DNA of 64,000 nucleotides. It comes from Treponema_I sp045597345. Lineage in GTDB: Bacteria; Spirochaetota; Spirochaetia; Treponematales; Treponemataceae. The stretch lies in assembly GCA_045597345.1 (NCBI GenBank), contig JAZLJW010000047.1:38677-102676 (forward strand), in the 5' to 3' direction. The notes below the pieces were generated by a model, which did not search any database, had not been told where the DNA came from, and saw nothing but the letters and a program-made list of their open reading frames with translations. The stretch's first letter is position 1. The number at the start of each line of letters is the position of its first letter. Positions 23,383 to 32,243 of the stretch are shown piece after piece. The position numbers and the translations under genes were made by a program.

Positions 23383-25200
23383 TTATTCGGTTTTATACGT
23401 TAATGGAATTTGATATGTCTTTTCATAAACATCTTTCCATTCTGTATAGTTACACTCCATAAGATAATCAAGATTTTCACTTTTGGTAAAAATCTCTTGT
23501 GGATAAATCGGCTTGCAGATGTTGATGGTGTACTCCTGCACAGGGAAACCATCGTTACCAATGTAGTGGCTGTCCTGCATGGTAATGAAAACGGGCAGAA
23601 CCGGAACTTTTGCTTTTACTGCAAAACTGAAAGCGCCTTTCTTCATCGGACGGGGTTTGCGGTAGTTCCACCACATACCCTGTTCAGGATATACCAGGAC
23701 GTAGTTACCTTCTTTCAGAAGATTATCAGTGGCGGTAAGGAATTCCATCATTACTTTGTGGTTTGCAGAAAGTGGCAGAGTGTTTACATTGCGCATCAGC
23801 ATTCCGTAGAATCCAGGGAATCCGGTATAGTTTCCTTCACGGATAACGCGGAAGAATTTACCTTTCTTGCCTTTTTTCTTCAGGGCTTCCCATACATATT
23901 CAATAGCGAAACTGTCCAGTGCATTAAAGTGATTACAGGTGATGACACAACCACCGTTGATTTCATCCAGATATTCGGTACCCGTAATATCGGAAATTAT
24001 CAGGTTATGCTTACGCTGCATGGAATGTCTGAATTTTCTGGCTCTTTCATGAGCAATAACAGCTTTAATTTTTGATGACAGTTTTTTACGTTCAAAGTCA
24101 ACCTGTCCTGGCTCCAGTGTTGGTGCAGGTGGGTCATTTTCAACGTCTTCATCAAAGCGGCCTGCCAGTTCATATTCATCAATTTTCTTAAGAACGCGCA
24201 GTCTGTCTTCAGCCTGTTTTATCTCAGTTTTTTTAACCAGTGCCTTCACTACTTTCTTGAACGAATTCATCAGAGTCTGGCGGTTCAGGTAGTTGTCATC
24301 ACGATTGATTTCAGTAATGGCAATTTTTTCCAGATGTTCTGCTTCTTTCTTATCTTTCTCGCGGCGTTCATCAGGATATGAATCGAGAATCTGCTTTATT
24401 TCATCATATACTACAGTCTGTTCTGCATATTTCCAGAAGTATTCCTTGTTAGGACAATCATGGAAATGCCATGGTTTACTCCACATGATGTAGTGAATGA
24501 TTTTGAAGTCTTCCGGTTTTACCGGACACACTCCAAACATTTCGCTGTTCCATGCCTGTGGAAGCCAGAATACTTTATCTTTACAGATGACATTCAGGTA
24601 ATCTTCGTCCTGAGTAACAACAAAGGTGTATTCATGCAGCATCTTGATGAATTTATCAAGAACGTGCTGTTCACGGAATTGTTTACAGTTAATGAGCATT
24701 ACACCAGCATTAAAGTAATTGTACCGGTCGCAACCCAGAACCTTTTCTACATAGGTACCAAATACATCACTCTGGATCATTGCCTGTTCATTACAGGCTC
24801 CTACATAATTATCTCCGATATCGTAGTTGTACATTTCTGCAACATTACCAAGAATAGCAGTGTCACTGTCGATATAGATTGCTTTGTCATATTCAGGATA
24901 CAAATCCGGGATAAACAGACGGTAGTAGGTTGTTTTTGAGTAATAGTCACGTACATGCAGACGATAGTTAACCGCTTTTAAAAAGTGCGTTACATCATCA
25001 AAGGTGATTCCGATATTTTCGTCAGCCAGTGCGAGGGTGGCTTCCTTCATATCGCGGCTCATATCAGTGTAAAGGATATGAATATCGTAGAAATGTTCTG
25101 TATCAGCATTTGCTTTTAATGAAGTAATAGCAACAATCGTGAATTTAACAAAGTTATCGTCACAGGCAAAGAATACGGGGACAATTGGTTTATCAGACAT
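23383..25200 (-). CDS. GT8 glycosyltransferase - PlsC acyltransferase fusion, copy 1
   Basis: 605 aa bifunctional protein. Residues 1-290 are a GT8 domain with nucleotide-sugar motif CDDNFVKFTIVAITSLKAN and metal-binding D111-S-D113 in YIDSDTAIL. A charged helical linker follows (about 290-390), then a lysophospholipid acyltransferase domain with CNHFNALDS (HX4D, near residue 420) and YPEQGMWWNYRKPRPMKKG. It could glycosylate and acylate a lipid acceptor, as in a membrane glycolipid pathway. The start overlaps the stop of the preceding GT8 gene (TAATG). The gene at 26928 encodes an equally long paralogue. No membrane helix is obvious. Confidence 0.85.
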   Translation of the reverse strand: MSDKPIVPVFFACDDNFVKFTIVAITSLKANADTEHFYDIHILYTDMSRDMKEATLALADENIGITFDDVTHFLKAVNYRLHVRDYYSKTTYYRLFIPDLYPEYDKAIYIDSDTAILGNVAEMYNYDIGDNYVGACNEQAMIQSDVFGTYVEKVLGCDRYNYFNAGVMLINCKQFREQHVLDKFIKMLHEYTFVVTQDEDYLNVICKDKVFWLPQAWNSEMFGVCPVKPEDFKIIHYIMWSKPWHFHDCPNKEYFWKYAEQTVVYDEIKQILDSYPDERREKDKKEAEHLEKIAITEINRDDNYLNRQTLMNSFKKVVKALVKKTEIKQAEDRLRVLKKIDEYELAGRFDEDVENDPPAPTLEPGQVDFERKKLSSKIKAVIAHERARKFRHSMQRKHNLIISDITGTEYLDEINGGCVITCNHFNALDSFAIEYVWEALKKKGKKGKFFRVIREGNYTGFPGFYGMLMRNVNTLPLSANHKVMMEFLTATDNLLKEGNYVLVYPEQGMWWNYRKPRPMKKGAFSFAVKAKVPVLPVFITMQDSHYIGNDGFPVQEYTINICKPIYPQEIFTKSENLDYLMECNYTEWKDVYEKTYQIPLTYKTE

Positions 25201-26045
25201 TACAGGACTCCTTGATTATTCTCTCTTTTATATTTCTGAATCAGGTACAGATATTCGTACAAAATGTCGTCAAATTCATAGTAGCCAAAAATCTTATGTA
25301 CTTTTGAAACCTGCCACTGTTTGATGTTGTCAGTATGAGGGTAGGGTAACCAGAAAAGACGTTTGGAAAAATGGCGTACAACAGTACTTTTGGGGTGCAG
25401 AAATTTCTGGTCATTGAACTTCTGTGCAATCAGCTTTTTCTTTGTGGTACTGCGGATAATGGCGCTCTGATCTGCAAACATAAGTTTTTTTGTTTTAATC
25501 AATTCGCGGGCTTTACCAAAGAGATTTGTTTCCTTGCAGCGCTTGATATTAAACAAAAGTACACCGGCATTGATGTAGTGCGGGTTAATAAGGTATTTGC
25601 CATAGTGGTCATTAGCTCCGGCATATTCAACGTCAGAAACATCAATATTGTAGAGCAGACTGATATCCCGGTTGAACATGATGTCGGCGTCAAGGTACAG
25701 CACTTTTTCAGGAATGTCGTCAACTTCATCAATGAAAAGGCGCAGCAGTGTGTAGGGTGAGCAGTAGCACTGTTCGTTAGGACTGCCACGGAATTCTTTT
25801 TCGTACAGTGGCTTTACATCAACCAATCGAACGGTATTTTCCGGATTGTATTCTTTTATTACCGATTCAAAAAAACGAACCTGAGAGTCAGATATTGCTT
25901 TGTAATCTTCACGGATATCACTGACATCCATAGTAAACAGAATAAAGTGAAATGGTTCCTTTGTTTGTGTCCGTTTGAAAATAGAAAGAGAACAAGTCAA
26001 CATCCCATCAAAGACTTTATCATTCCCACAGAATAAAATATTCAC
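25200..26045 (-). CDS. GT8 family glycosyltransferase (stand-alone)
   Basis: 281 aa. Start MNILFCGNDKVFDGMLTCSL and the metal/nucleotide-sugar motif YLDADIMFN (D119, D121) place it in GT8; NAGVLLFNIKRCKE is the usual downstream segment. The start codon is GTG, sharing one base with the TAG of the acyltransferase gene (TAGTG), with GGAGG about 10 nt upstream. It overlaps the fusion gene downstream, so the three genes form a tight operon. Probably transfers a hexose to a lipid or glycan acceptor together with the neighbours. Confidence 0.85.
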   Translation of the reverse strand: MNILFCGNDKVFDGMLTCSLSIFKRTQTKEPFHFILFTMDVSDIREDYKAISDSQVRFFESVIKEYNPENTVRLVDVKPLYEKEFRGSPNEQCYCSPYTLLRLFIDEVDDIPEKVLYLDADIMFNRDISLLYNIDVSDVEYAGANDHYGKYLINPHYINAGVLLFNIKRCKETNLFGKARELIKTKKLMFADQSAIIRSTTKKKLIAQKFNDQKFLHPKSTVVRHFSKRLFWLPYPHTDNIKQWQVSKVHKIFGYYEFDDILYEYLYLIQKYKRENNQGVL

Positions 26046-26842
26046 TATTCATTACCTCCGTCGGTGTCTTTCTTTACATATTTGATTAACTCGACGTTGT
26101 TATTTTTTGCACGTTCGCACATGGCATTATAACACTTATTGCGTAAATCCTCACGCTGTTCTTTCTGCCCCAGATTCTTGTCCGGATAGAATGGTCCATC
26201 TATATACGTAACAATCCGCGGTGTTTTCCGGAATCTGCGTTTCTGGTAGGTGTTGGTAAAGCAGACTACGGGTACGTTGTACTGGCAGGGGTACCGGAAA
26301 CTGAGGGCGGTAAAAGGACGGATTTTCGTGTAGAACGGCCAGATATGGGCTTCCGGGTAAATGGTGATGCATTTTTTCTGGGCTACTCGAATAGCAATAC
26401 ACTGCAGGAAGTTTTTGGTAGCTTCCCGGTCATCTGGGAGTGGTATTGCGCCAAGACTGGGCATAATCGCTCCTGCAACAGGTATGGAGACATTGTTCGG
26501 ATGAACGATGACATGGACGCTTCTGGGAAACGTAATCATGGTAGGAATCAAAGGATCACACAGATTGTTCGTGTGGTTTCCATACAGAAAAAAGGCAGTA
26601 GATTTTGGAATCTGTTTGAAGATTTCTCTGTTTACGATACGATGGCCGTAATGAAGACGGGTATACAGTCTTGCCAGTGGGGTAGCAACAATACGGTACC
26701 AGAAAAACCTGGTAAATACTTTCCATGGAGACCGATGTACATATACCCATGATCCATCAATGGTTTTTGCCTTGATGTTATCACCGGCGAACTCATCATT
26801 GAGTTCATCGGTGTAGTAAATTGTTTCGGGCAGTTTACTCAT
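26045..26842 (-). CDS. PlsC-like acyltransferase (stand-alone)
   Basis: 265 aa. It carries YGNHTNNLCDPL, an HX5D variant of the acyltransferase motif I, and IYPEAHIWPF as motif III; TRFFWYRIVATPLARL near the N-terminus may lie on the membrane. Likely acylates a (lyso)glycero- or glycolipid. ATG at 26842 is chosen over TTG at 26851. There is no Shine-Dalgarno, and a TTGACA-17-TACCAT promoter ends 10 nt before the ATG, so it is likely leaderless. It is the first gene of the acyltransferase - GT8 - fusion operon. Confidence 0.82.
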   Translation of the reverse strand: MSKLPETIYYTDELNDEFAGDNIKAKTIDGSWVYVHRSPWKVFTRFFWYRIVATPLARLYTRLHYGHRIVNREIFKQIPKSTAFFLYGNHTNNLCDPLIPTMITFPRSVHVIVHPNNVSIPVAGAIMPSLGAIPLPDDREATKNFLQCIAIRVAQKKCITIYPEAHIWPFYTKIRPFTALSFRYPCQYNVPVVCFTNTYQKRRFRKTPRIVTYIDGPFYPDKNLGQKEQREDLRNKCYNAMCERAKNNNVELIKYVKKDTDGGNE

Positions 26843-26852
26843 ATAGAGCAAA

Positions 26853-26881
26853 ATGGTAGACGAAAATGTTCAAAGTGTCAA
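26853..26881 (-). promoter_or_regulatory. Promoter of the acyltransferase/GT8 operon
   Basis: Minus strand TTGACA (26881-26876), 17-nt spacer, TACCAT (26858-26853), 10 nt to ATG 26842. The -35 is a perfect consensus. Confidence 0.65.
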
Positions 26882-26892
26882 ACTTAAGAGTG

Positions 26893-26922
26893 TAAAATCG
26901 GGCTGTTTGATTCAAACAGCCC
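26893..26922 (-). terminator. Putative terminator after fusion copy 2
   Basis: GGGCTGTTTG - AAT - CAAACAGCCC on the minus strand followed by GATTTTA, just after the stop at 26928. The T-run is weak. Confidence 0.5.
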
Positions 26923-26927
26923 ATCAT

Positions 26928-28745
26928 CTACTCTGTCAGATAGGATAACGGAATTTTATAGGCATCCTCATACATCTTTTTCCAGACTTTATAGTTTTCT
27001 TCCATAAGGTATTCAACATTTTCATGACGATGAACCCCTTCTTTTGGATATATAAGTTTACCAATATTGATGGTGTATGCCTGAATGGGGAATCCATCAT
27101 CATCGAACCGCTTTGTATCTTCCATTGTGATAAAGACCGGGAGAACAGGAACGTCAGTACGTGCTGCCAGAGAGAAAAATCCTTTTTTCATTGGACGTGG
27201 CTTCCGGTAGTTCCACCACATACCGTGTTCCGGGTAAACCAGTATATAATTTCCCTGATGTAACAGGTGTATGCTGGCATGGAGGAATTCGTTCATAACC
27301 TGATGATTCTGCGAAATTGGCAGTGTGTTTGCATTTCTGAGTATTGATCCCAGGAAGCCACCCATACCGGTAAAGTATTCCTCGCGGATGACACGATAAA
27401 AACGACCTTTTTTGCCAAGTTTTTTCATTTCGTCCCAGACATATTCCAGAGCAAAACTGTCAAGAATGTTAAAATGGTTACAGGTAATAAGACAACCGCC
27501 ATTCAGCTCCTTAAGGTTCTCAATGCCGTTGATATCCCGAATAATCAAGTCACGTTTTAAAACCAGATTACGCCGGTATTGACGGGCATTTTTCAGTGCG
27601 GTATATGCTTTAAACTGGGCAAGAAGACCTTTTCGTTCAAAATTGACTTCCTGGGGTTTCAGGACATGTCCTATAGGAAGGTCTTCAATATCCTGGTCAA
27701 ACCGTCCGTTAATTTCGTATTCATCAATTTTTTTGAGAAGGCGCAGCTTTTCTTCGCTTTGCTTTACATCCGGGGACAATCTGAATGCCTGGATGTATCG
27801 GACAAATGAACGAATCATGGTCTGTCGGTTCAGATAGTTATCCGGACGGTTTGTTTCAGAAACTGCCAGTTCTGTCAGTTTTTCACCGGCGGCAAGATCT
27901 TTTTCTTTCTGCTGTTCAGTATAAGCATCAAGAATGGTATGAATATCAGAAGCAACGGTTGTCTGATCAGCGTATTTCCAGAATTCGTCACTACCGGGAC
28001 ATTCTTTAAAATGCCAGGGTTTGCTCCACATGTTGTAGTGGAGGATTTTATTGGAACCTGGTTCACCGGGCTGTTGCGCACACATTTCTGCATTCCAGCG
28101 TCCATCAAGCCAGAGAATCTTGTCTTTACACAGGACATTCAGGTAGTCCTGATCCTGGGCGACGCTGAATACATATTCGTGCAGTTTTTTCAGAAACTGG
28201 TCAAGAAACCGTACCTGACGGAAAATCTCACAGTTAATAAGAATGACACCTGCATTGAAGTAATGGTTTCTGTCAATGCCAAGTACCTTTTCGACATAAT
28301 CGCAGAAAACCGGGGTTTGAATAACCAGTTTATCCTGGCAGGCAGCCATGTAATATTCGCCAAGATCATGCAGATACAATTCTGAGATATCTCCGAGAAT
28401 GGCGATATCACTATCAAGGTACAGAGCCTTTTTATATTCAGGATATAAATCCGGGATAAACAGGCGGTAATACGTGGTTTTGGAATAATAATCGCGTACA
28501 TGCAGACGATAGTTTACTGCCTTCAGAAAGTGGGAAACGTCATCAAAGAAGATGGAAAAGTCATCATCAGCCAGCGCTAATGCAACGTCTTTCATTTCAC
28601 GACTCATTTCTGTGTACAGAATATGAATGTTGTAGTGGAAATTACGGCTGGCATTTGCCTTTAATGACGTAATGGAAACAATAGTAAAGCGGACAAAGTT
28701 GTCATCACAAGCGAAAAAAATGGGAATCAGTTCTTTTTCTGCCAT
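26928..28745 (-). CDS. GT8 glycosyltransferase - PlsC acyltransferase fusion, copy 2
   Basis: 605 aa, the same length and domain order as the fusion ending at 23383: GT8 part with FACDDNFVRFTIVSITSLKA and YLDSDIAIL (D111, D113), then an acyltransferase with CNHFNILDS and YPEHGMWWNYRKPRPMKKG. Differences are spread over the whole length, so this is an old duplication, not a recent copy. Start ATG 28745 has AAGGATG 13 nt upstream and TATAAT further up. It is followed by a hairpin and then the separate operon of acyltransferase, GT8 and fusion copy 1. Likely a second specificity in the same glycolipid pathway. Confidence 0.85.
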   Translation of the reverse strand: MAEKELIPIFFACDDNFVRFTIVSITSLKANASRNFHYNIHILYTEMSREMKDVALALADDDFSIFFDDVSHFLKAVNYRLHVRDYYSKTTYYRLFIPDLYPEYKKALYLDSDIAILGDISELYLHDLGEYYMAACQDKLVIQTPVFCDYVEKVLGIDRNHYFNAGVILINCEIFRQVRFLDQFLKKLHEYVFSVAQDQDYLNVLCKDKILWLDGRWNAEMCAQQPGEPGSNKILHYNMWSKPWHFKECPGSDEFWKYADQTTVASDIHTILDAYTEQQKEKDLAAGEKLTELAVSETNRPDNYLNRQTMIRSFVRYIQAFRLSPDVKQSEEKLRLLKKIDEYEINGRFDQDIEDLPIGHVLKPQEVNFERKGLLAQFKAYTALKNARQYRRNLVLKRDLIIRDINGIENLKELNGGCLITCNHFNILDSFALEYVWDEMKKLGKKGRFYRVIREEYFTGMGGFLGSILRNANTLPISQNHQVMNEFLHASIHLLHQGNYILVYPEHGMWWNYRKPRPMKKGFFSLAARTDVPVLPVFITMEDTKRFDDDGFPIQAYTINIGKLIYPKEGVHRHENVEYLMEENYKVWKKMYEDAYKIPLSYLTE

Positions 28746-28804
28746 AAATTATACACATCCTTATTATAAGTTCGCATGAAACAATGGAAGTATATCATGT
28801 ACAC

Positions 28805-28845
28805 AAAAAAAAGAAGTAATACCAAAAAAAGTATTACTTCTTTTT
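28805..28845 (-). terminator. Rho-independent terminator
   Basis: Stem AAAGAAGTAATAC / GTATTACTTCTTT with A and T runs on either side, so it can work in both directions. It lies directly after the rubrerythrin stop (minus strand). Confidence 0.8.
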
Positions 28846-28872
28846 ATGAAAATTGTACGGGATGCCGTGGAT

Positions 28873-29415
28873 TTATCCGAAATAGCGTTTCAGAAGACCT
28901 GCAAAGGCTTTTCCGTGGCGGGCTTCATCACGGGCCATTTCGTGAACGGTGTCGTGAATGGCATCCAGACCGGCGTCTTTGGCACGTTTTGCAAGGTCAG
29001 TTTTCCCGGCAGTGGCGCCGTTTTCTGCTTCTACGCGCATCTGCAGGTTTTTCCTGGTGCTGTCGGTAATGCATTCTCCCAGAAGTTCTGCAAATTTTGC
29101 AGCATGTTCTGCTTCTTCCCAGGCAGCTTTTTCATAATACAGACCAATTTCAGGATAACCTTCGCGGTGAGCAACACGAGCCATGGCCAGGTACATACCT
29201 ACTTCCGAACATTCGCCGTTAAAGTTGGCGCGCAGGTCAGCAAGAATATCTTCGCTTACACCTTTTGCAACCCCTACAACGTGCTCAGAAGCCCAAGACA
29301 TTTCACCTTCCTGTTTTGTGAACTTTGAAGCCGGTGCTTTACACGTTGGACATGCTGCTGGTGGTTCATCACCTTCATGAACGTAACCGCATACAGAACA
29401 AACATACTTTGCCAT
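28873..29415 (-). CDS. Rubrerythrin, N-terminal rubredoxin type
   Basis: 180 aa. An N-terminal rubredoxin-like iron site is formed by CSVCGYVH and CPTCKAP (residues 6-9 and about 23-26). The ferritin-like di-iron domain follows with NFNGECSEVGMYLAMARVAH and EEAEHAAKFAELLGE, and ends with DEARHGKAF. The domain order is that of reverse rubrerythrins, which reduce hydrogen peroxide in anaerobes. ATG at 29415 is better than ATG at 29421, since AAAGGAG is only 1 nt from the latter but 7 nt from the former. Single gene with its own terminator. Confidence 0.92.
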   Translation of the reverse strand: MAKYVCSVCGYVHEGDEPPAACPTCKAPASKFTKQEGEMSWASEHVVGVAKGVSEDILADLRANFNGECSEVGMYLAMARVAHREGYPEIGLYYEKAAWEEAEHAAKFAELLGECITDSTRKNLQMRVEAENGATAGKTDLAKRAKDAGLDAIHDTVHEMARDEARHGKAFAGLLKRYFG

Positions 29416-29466
29416 ACTCATTCTCCTTTAAAAAAACTTACGGATTAATTTATGATGCCGCAATAT

Positions 29467-29624
29467 TTGAAAAATCTACCGGCGTACTGGAGTCTGAAAA
29501 AACGCTAGCTAGCGTCGCTATTGGTGAAGACCGGCAATGAAACTATCGTTTGTCCATGCAAATGCATGGACGCCGGTCTTCAACAATTTTTTTTCAGCCC
29601 CCATTCCGCCTCTCGATTTTTCAA
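29467..29624 (+). repeat. Structured interspersed element (family A, copy 2)
   Basis: 158 bp bounded by the perfect inverted repeat TTGAAAAATC (29467-29476) / GATTTTTCAA (29615-29624). It holds CTACCGGCGT, the helix CTGAAAAAA / TTTTTTCAG, CGTCGCTATTGG, and GAAGACCGGC / GCCGGTCTTC around AATGAAACTATCGTT. An extra hairpin GTCCATGCA-AA-TGCATGGAC sits in the apical loop and accounts for the greater length. It takes up most of the 337-bp gap between rubrerythrin and the XRE-cupin gene. Confidence 0.85.
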
Positions 29625-29699
29625 CGTTCGTAGTTAGACTAATTAATACGTACGGTTTAAATATAAGACTGGAAAAAGGAGGGGGCAAGGAAAAAATGG

Positions 29700-29750
29700 A
29701 ACTTTAAAAATACTAAAGTAGTTGCAATATTTTTAAAGTTCTGATAGTAT
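29700..29750 (+). promoter_or_regulatory. 24-bp operator box with overlapping promoter (copy 1)
   Basis: Box at 29700-29723 (AACTTTA-A-AAATACTAAAG then TAGTT). AACTTTAAAAATA is also mirrored by TATTTTTAAAGTT at 29728-29740, a perfect 13-bp inverted repeat. The promoter is TTGCAA (29722-29727), 17 nt, TAGTAT (29745-29750); ATG follows 7 nt later, so the mRNA is leaderless. The box overlaps the -35 in the same way at 55156-55206. Confidence 0.7.
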
Positions 29751-29757
29751 CAAAAAC

Positions 29758-30309
29758 ATGAACGAAGCAATTAAAGCGGTTGCAGACCGGCTTATTGGTC
29801 TGAGAGAGATTATGGATGTTTCGGTTGAAGAAGCTGCAAAAACCTGCGGCCTTACTCCGGAACAGTATGTTGAATACGAGTCTGGCGAAAAGGATATTCC
29901 TGTAAGCGTGCTCCACTCTATGGCAACCGCTTACAATATTGAAATTACCACCCTTATTTCCGGTGATGAACCTCATATGCGGTCCTACTTCCTTACCAAA
30001 AAAGGATGTGGCCTTTCTGTAGACCGGCGTAAGGACTATAAATATCAGGCTCTTGCCCACGGATTTCAGGGGCGTAAAGCAGATCCATTCATGGTTACTG
30101 TTTGTCCTGAAGATACACAGGAACTTCACCTGAATTCTCATCCCGGTCACGAATTCAACCTGATGCTTGAAGGATCCATGAAGATTGTAGTAGACGGAAA
30201 AGAAATGGTTCTTGAAGAAGGGGATTCCCTTTATTTTGATGCAACCCGTCCCCATGGTATGCAGGCACTGAACGGCAAGTGTGCAAAATTCCTTGCCATC
30301 ATCATGTAA
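29758..30309 (+). CDS. XRE-family regulator with cupin domain, copy 1
   Basis: 183 aa. The N-terminal helix-turn-helix is of XRE type (LREIMDVSVEEAAKTCGLTP), and the C-terminal cupin barrel (HPGHEFNLMLEGSMKIVVDG, GDSLYFDATRPHGMQ) probably binds a small ligand. It lies 19 bp upstream of an acyl-CoA synthetase gene, and the same pair recurs at 32244 and 55269. An autogenous role on the 24-bp box overlapping its promoter is likely, with the acyl-CoA or acid as effector. That last point is inference. No Shine-Dalgarno; leaderless start. Confidence 0.88.
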   Translation: MNEAIKAVADRLIGLREIMDVSVEEAAKTCGLTPEQYVEYESGEKDIPVSVLHSMATAYNIEITTLISGDEPHMRSYFLTKKGCGLSVDRRKDYKYQALAHGFQGRKADPFMVTVCPEDTQELHLNSHPGHEFNLMLEGSMKIVVDGKEMVLEEGDSLYFDATRPHGMQALNGKCAKFLAIIM

Positions 30310-30328
30310 ATTAAGGAAATCACTATAA

Positions 30329-32089
30329 ATGGAAGAACTATTTCTTGAAAAAACAAACTTCGAAAATTACGAAGATTTCTTTCAGAACTATAAACTGAAA
30401 GTCCCTGAAAACTATAACTTTTCATACGATGTCATGGATGTTCTGGCTCAGAAGACTCCTAACAAGCGTGCCATTGTATGGACCAACGACGAAGGTGTAT
30501 TTCACGAGTTTTCGTATGCAGAAATCAAACGCCGTACTGATGTTTGTGCTGCATTCTTTGCAGAACAGGGCATCGGTAAAGGTGATATGGTAATGCTGAT
30601 TCTGCAGCGCCGCTACGAATTCTGGATTTCAATTCTGGCTCTGCACAAACTGGGTGCCTGTGTCATTCCTGCAACCCACATGCTTACCAAAGAAGATATC
30701 GTGTACCGTAACAATGCTGCTTCCATCAAAGGTATTGTAGCCGTAAATGCCGGTGATATCATTAAACACGTTTCAGATTCACTTCCTGAATCTCCTTCTG
30801 TAAAAGTTCTGATTGGTGTTAATCCTCATGGTTTTGATCTTGCCTGCGGTGTAAAACTGACCGGTGTGGACGGTACCGTGTATGACACTCCTGCTCTTGA
30901 AGCTCCTTGGGTAGACTTTGTAGAAGGCTGCAACAAGGTTATGGAAGATGAACAGAACGGAAAAGCTCTGGCATTCAAATCTCCTGCCAACAAAAAAGAA
31001 CGTGCAGAAATCAACAGTAACTCAGATTACATGCTGGCTTACTTTACCAGTGGTACTACCAGTCATCCAAAACTGGTTGCACATGATTTTACCTATCCAC
31101 TGGGACACATTGTTACTGCCAAATACTGGCAGCAGGTAAAAAAAGACGGCCTGCATCTTACCGTTGCAGATACCGGTTGGGGTAAAGCTGTATGGGGAAA
31201 ACTCTATGGTCAGCTTACCTGTGAATGTGCCGTATTTGTTTACGACTATCACGCTCGCTTTAAGCCAATTGATCTTATCAAAAAGATTGAGGAATACAAA
31301 ATTACCAGTTTCTGTGCTCCGCCAACCATTTACCGCTTCCTTATTCAGGAAGACCTTTCCGGTTTCAATCTTGAAAGTCTGGAACACTGTTCTACTGCAG
31401 GTGAACCACTTTCAGACGAAGTATTCAACCGCTGGAAGGATATTACCGGAATTGAACTGCGTGAAGGTTTTGGCCAGACAGAAACCACCCTGTCCCTGCT
31501 GAACTTCGGAAATGAGAGAGTAAAACCAGGTTCCATCGGAAAGCCTGCACCATATTACAATGTAGTGCTGCTCAACGATGAAGGACGCGAGTGTGAGGAC
31601 GGTGAAGTTGGTGAAATCGCATTCCCGCTGAAGAACGGAAAGTTCCCCGGCCTGTTCTGCGAATATTACCGCGACCCCGAAAAAACTGCAGATGTTCTTC
31701 GTGACGGTTACTACTGGACCGGAGATACTGCTTGGCGTGATGAGGACGGTTTCTTCTGGTTTACCGGCCGCAGTGACGACGTAATCAAATGCTCTGGTTA
31801 CCGCATTGGTACTTTTGAGGTAGAAAGTGTTCTCATGCAGCACCCGGCTGTAGTAGAATGTGCAGTAACCGCAGCTCCTGATCCGGTTCGCGGACAGGTA
31901 GTTAAGGCAACAATTGTTCTTGCAAAGGGCTATGAACCAGGTGAGGAACTGGTTAAGGATATTCAGACCTTTGTTAAGACAACTACTGCTCCTTACAAAT
32001 ATCCACGTATCGTTGAATTTGTTGAGGAACTGCCAAAAACCATCAGTGGTAAGATTAAGCGTCGCGATATCCGCGAGAAAAACAAATAA
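30329..32089 (+). CDS. AMP-forming acyl-CoA synthetase, copy 1
   Basis: 586 aa adenylate-forming ligase of the acetyl/medium-chain/benzoate-CoA type. P-loop YFTSGTTSHPKLVAHD, A5 GFGQTETT, A7 YWTGDTAWRDEDG, A8 hinge GYRIGTFEVE and A10 lysine in LPKTISGKIKR are all intact. It activates a carboxylate to its acyl-CoA with ATP; the acid is not evident from the sequence. In operon with the XRE-cupin gene and related to the ligase at 32817. The VOR operon at 50 kb, with the same operator, suggests branched or short-chain acids. Confidence 0.88.
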   Translation: MEELFLEKTNFENYEDFFQNYKLKVPENYNFSYDVMDVLAQKTPNKRAIVWTNDEGVFHEFSYAEIKRRTDVCAAFFAEQGIGKGDMVMLILQRRYEFWISILALHKLGACVIPATHMLTKEDIVYRNNAASIKGIVAVNAGDIIKHVSDSLPESPSVKVLIGVNPHGFDLACGVKLTGVDGTVYDTPALEAPWVDFVEGCNKVMEDEQNGKALAFKSPANKKERAEINSNSDYMLAYFTSGTTSHPKLVAHDFTYPLGHIVTAKYWQQVKKDGLHLTVADTGWGKAVWGKLYGQLTCECAVFVYDYHARFKPIDLIKKIEEYKITSFCAPPTIYRFLIQEDLSGFNLESLEHCSTAGEPLSDEVFNRWKDITGIELREGFGQTETTLSLLNFGNERVKPGSIGKPAPYYNVVLLNDEGRECEDGEVGEIAFPLKNGKFPGLFCEYYRDPEKTADVLRDGYYWTGDTAWRDEDGFFWFTGRSDDVIKCSGYRIGTFEVESVLMQHPAVVECAVTAAPDPVRGQVVKATIVLAKGYEPGEELVKDIQTFVKTTTAPYKYPRIVEFVEELPKTISGKIKRRDIREKNK

Positions 32090-32186
32090 TAAGCAGGAAC
32101 TTGTTCACCGGCTGAAGTTGCGCTGGTGAATGAGGCTCTGGTTATAAAACAAAGTAAAAAATGTCCGCAGTTGCGGATAATACTCA

Positions 32187-32222
32187 AATCCGCAGGAAGT
32201 GTATCTGCTACCTGCGGTTTTG
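32187..32222 (+). terminator. Terminator-like hairpin between the two ligase modules
   Basis: CCGCAGG (32190-32196) / CCTGCGG (32211-32217) with a 14-nt loop and TTTT, 22 nt before the second XRE-cupin ATG. It may lower expression of the second module relative to the first. Another hairpin (TTCACC / GGTGAA) lies at about 32104-32129. Confidence 0.5.
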
Positions 32223-32243
32223 GTGTTTATTGGAGGTATTCTT

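Noticed and set aside
29400..29757. Coding gene in the 337-bp gap after rubrerythrin
   Set aside because: The gap is accounted for by the family A element and the operator/promoter; no ORF with a start signal.
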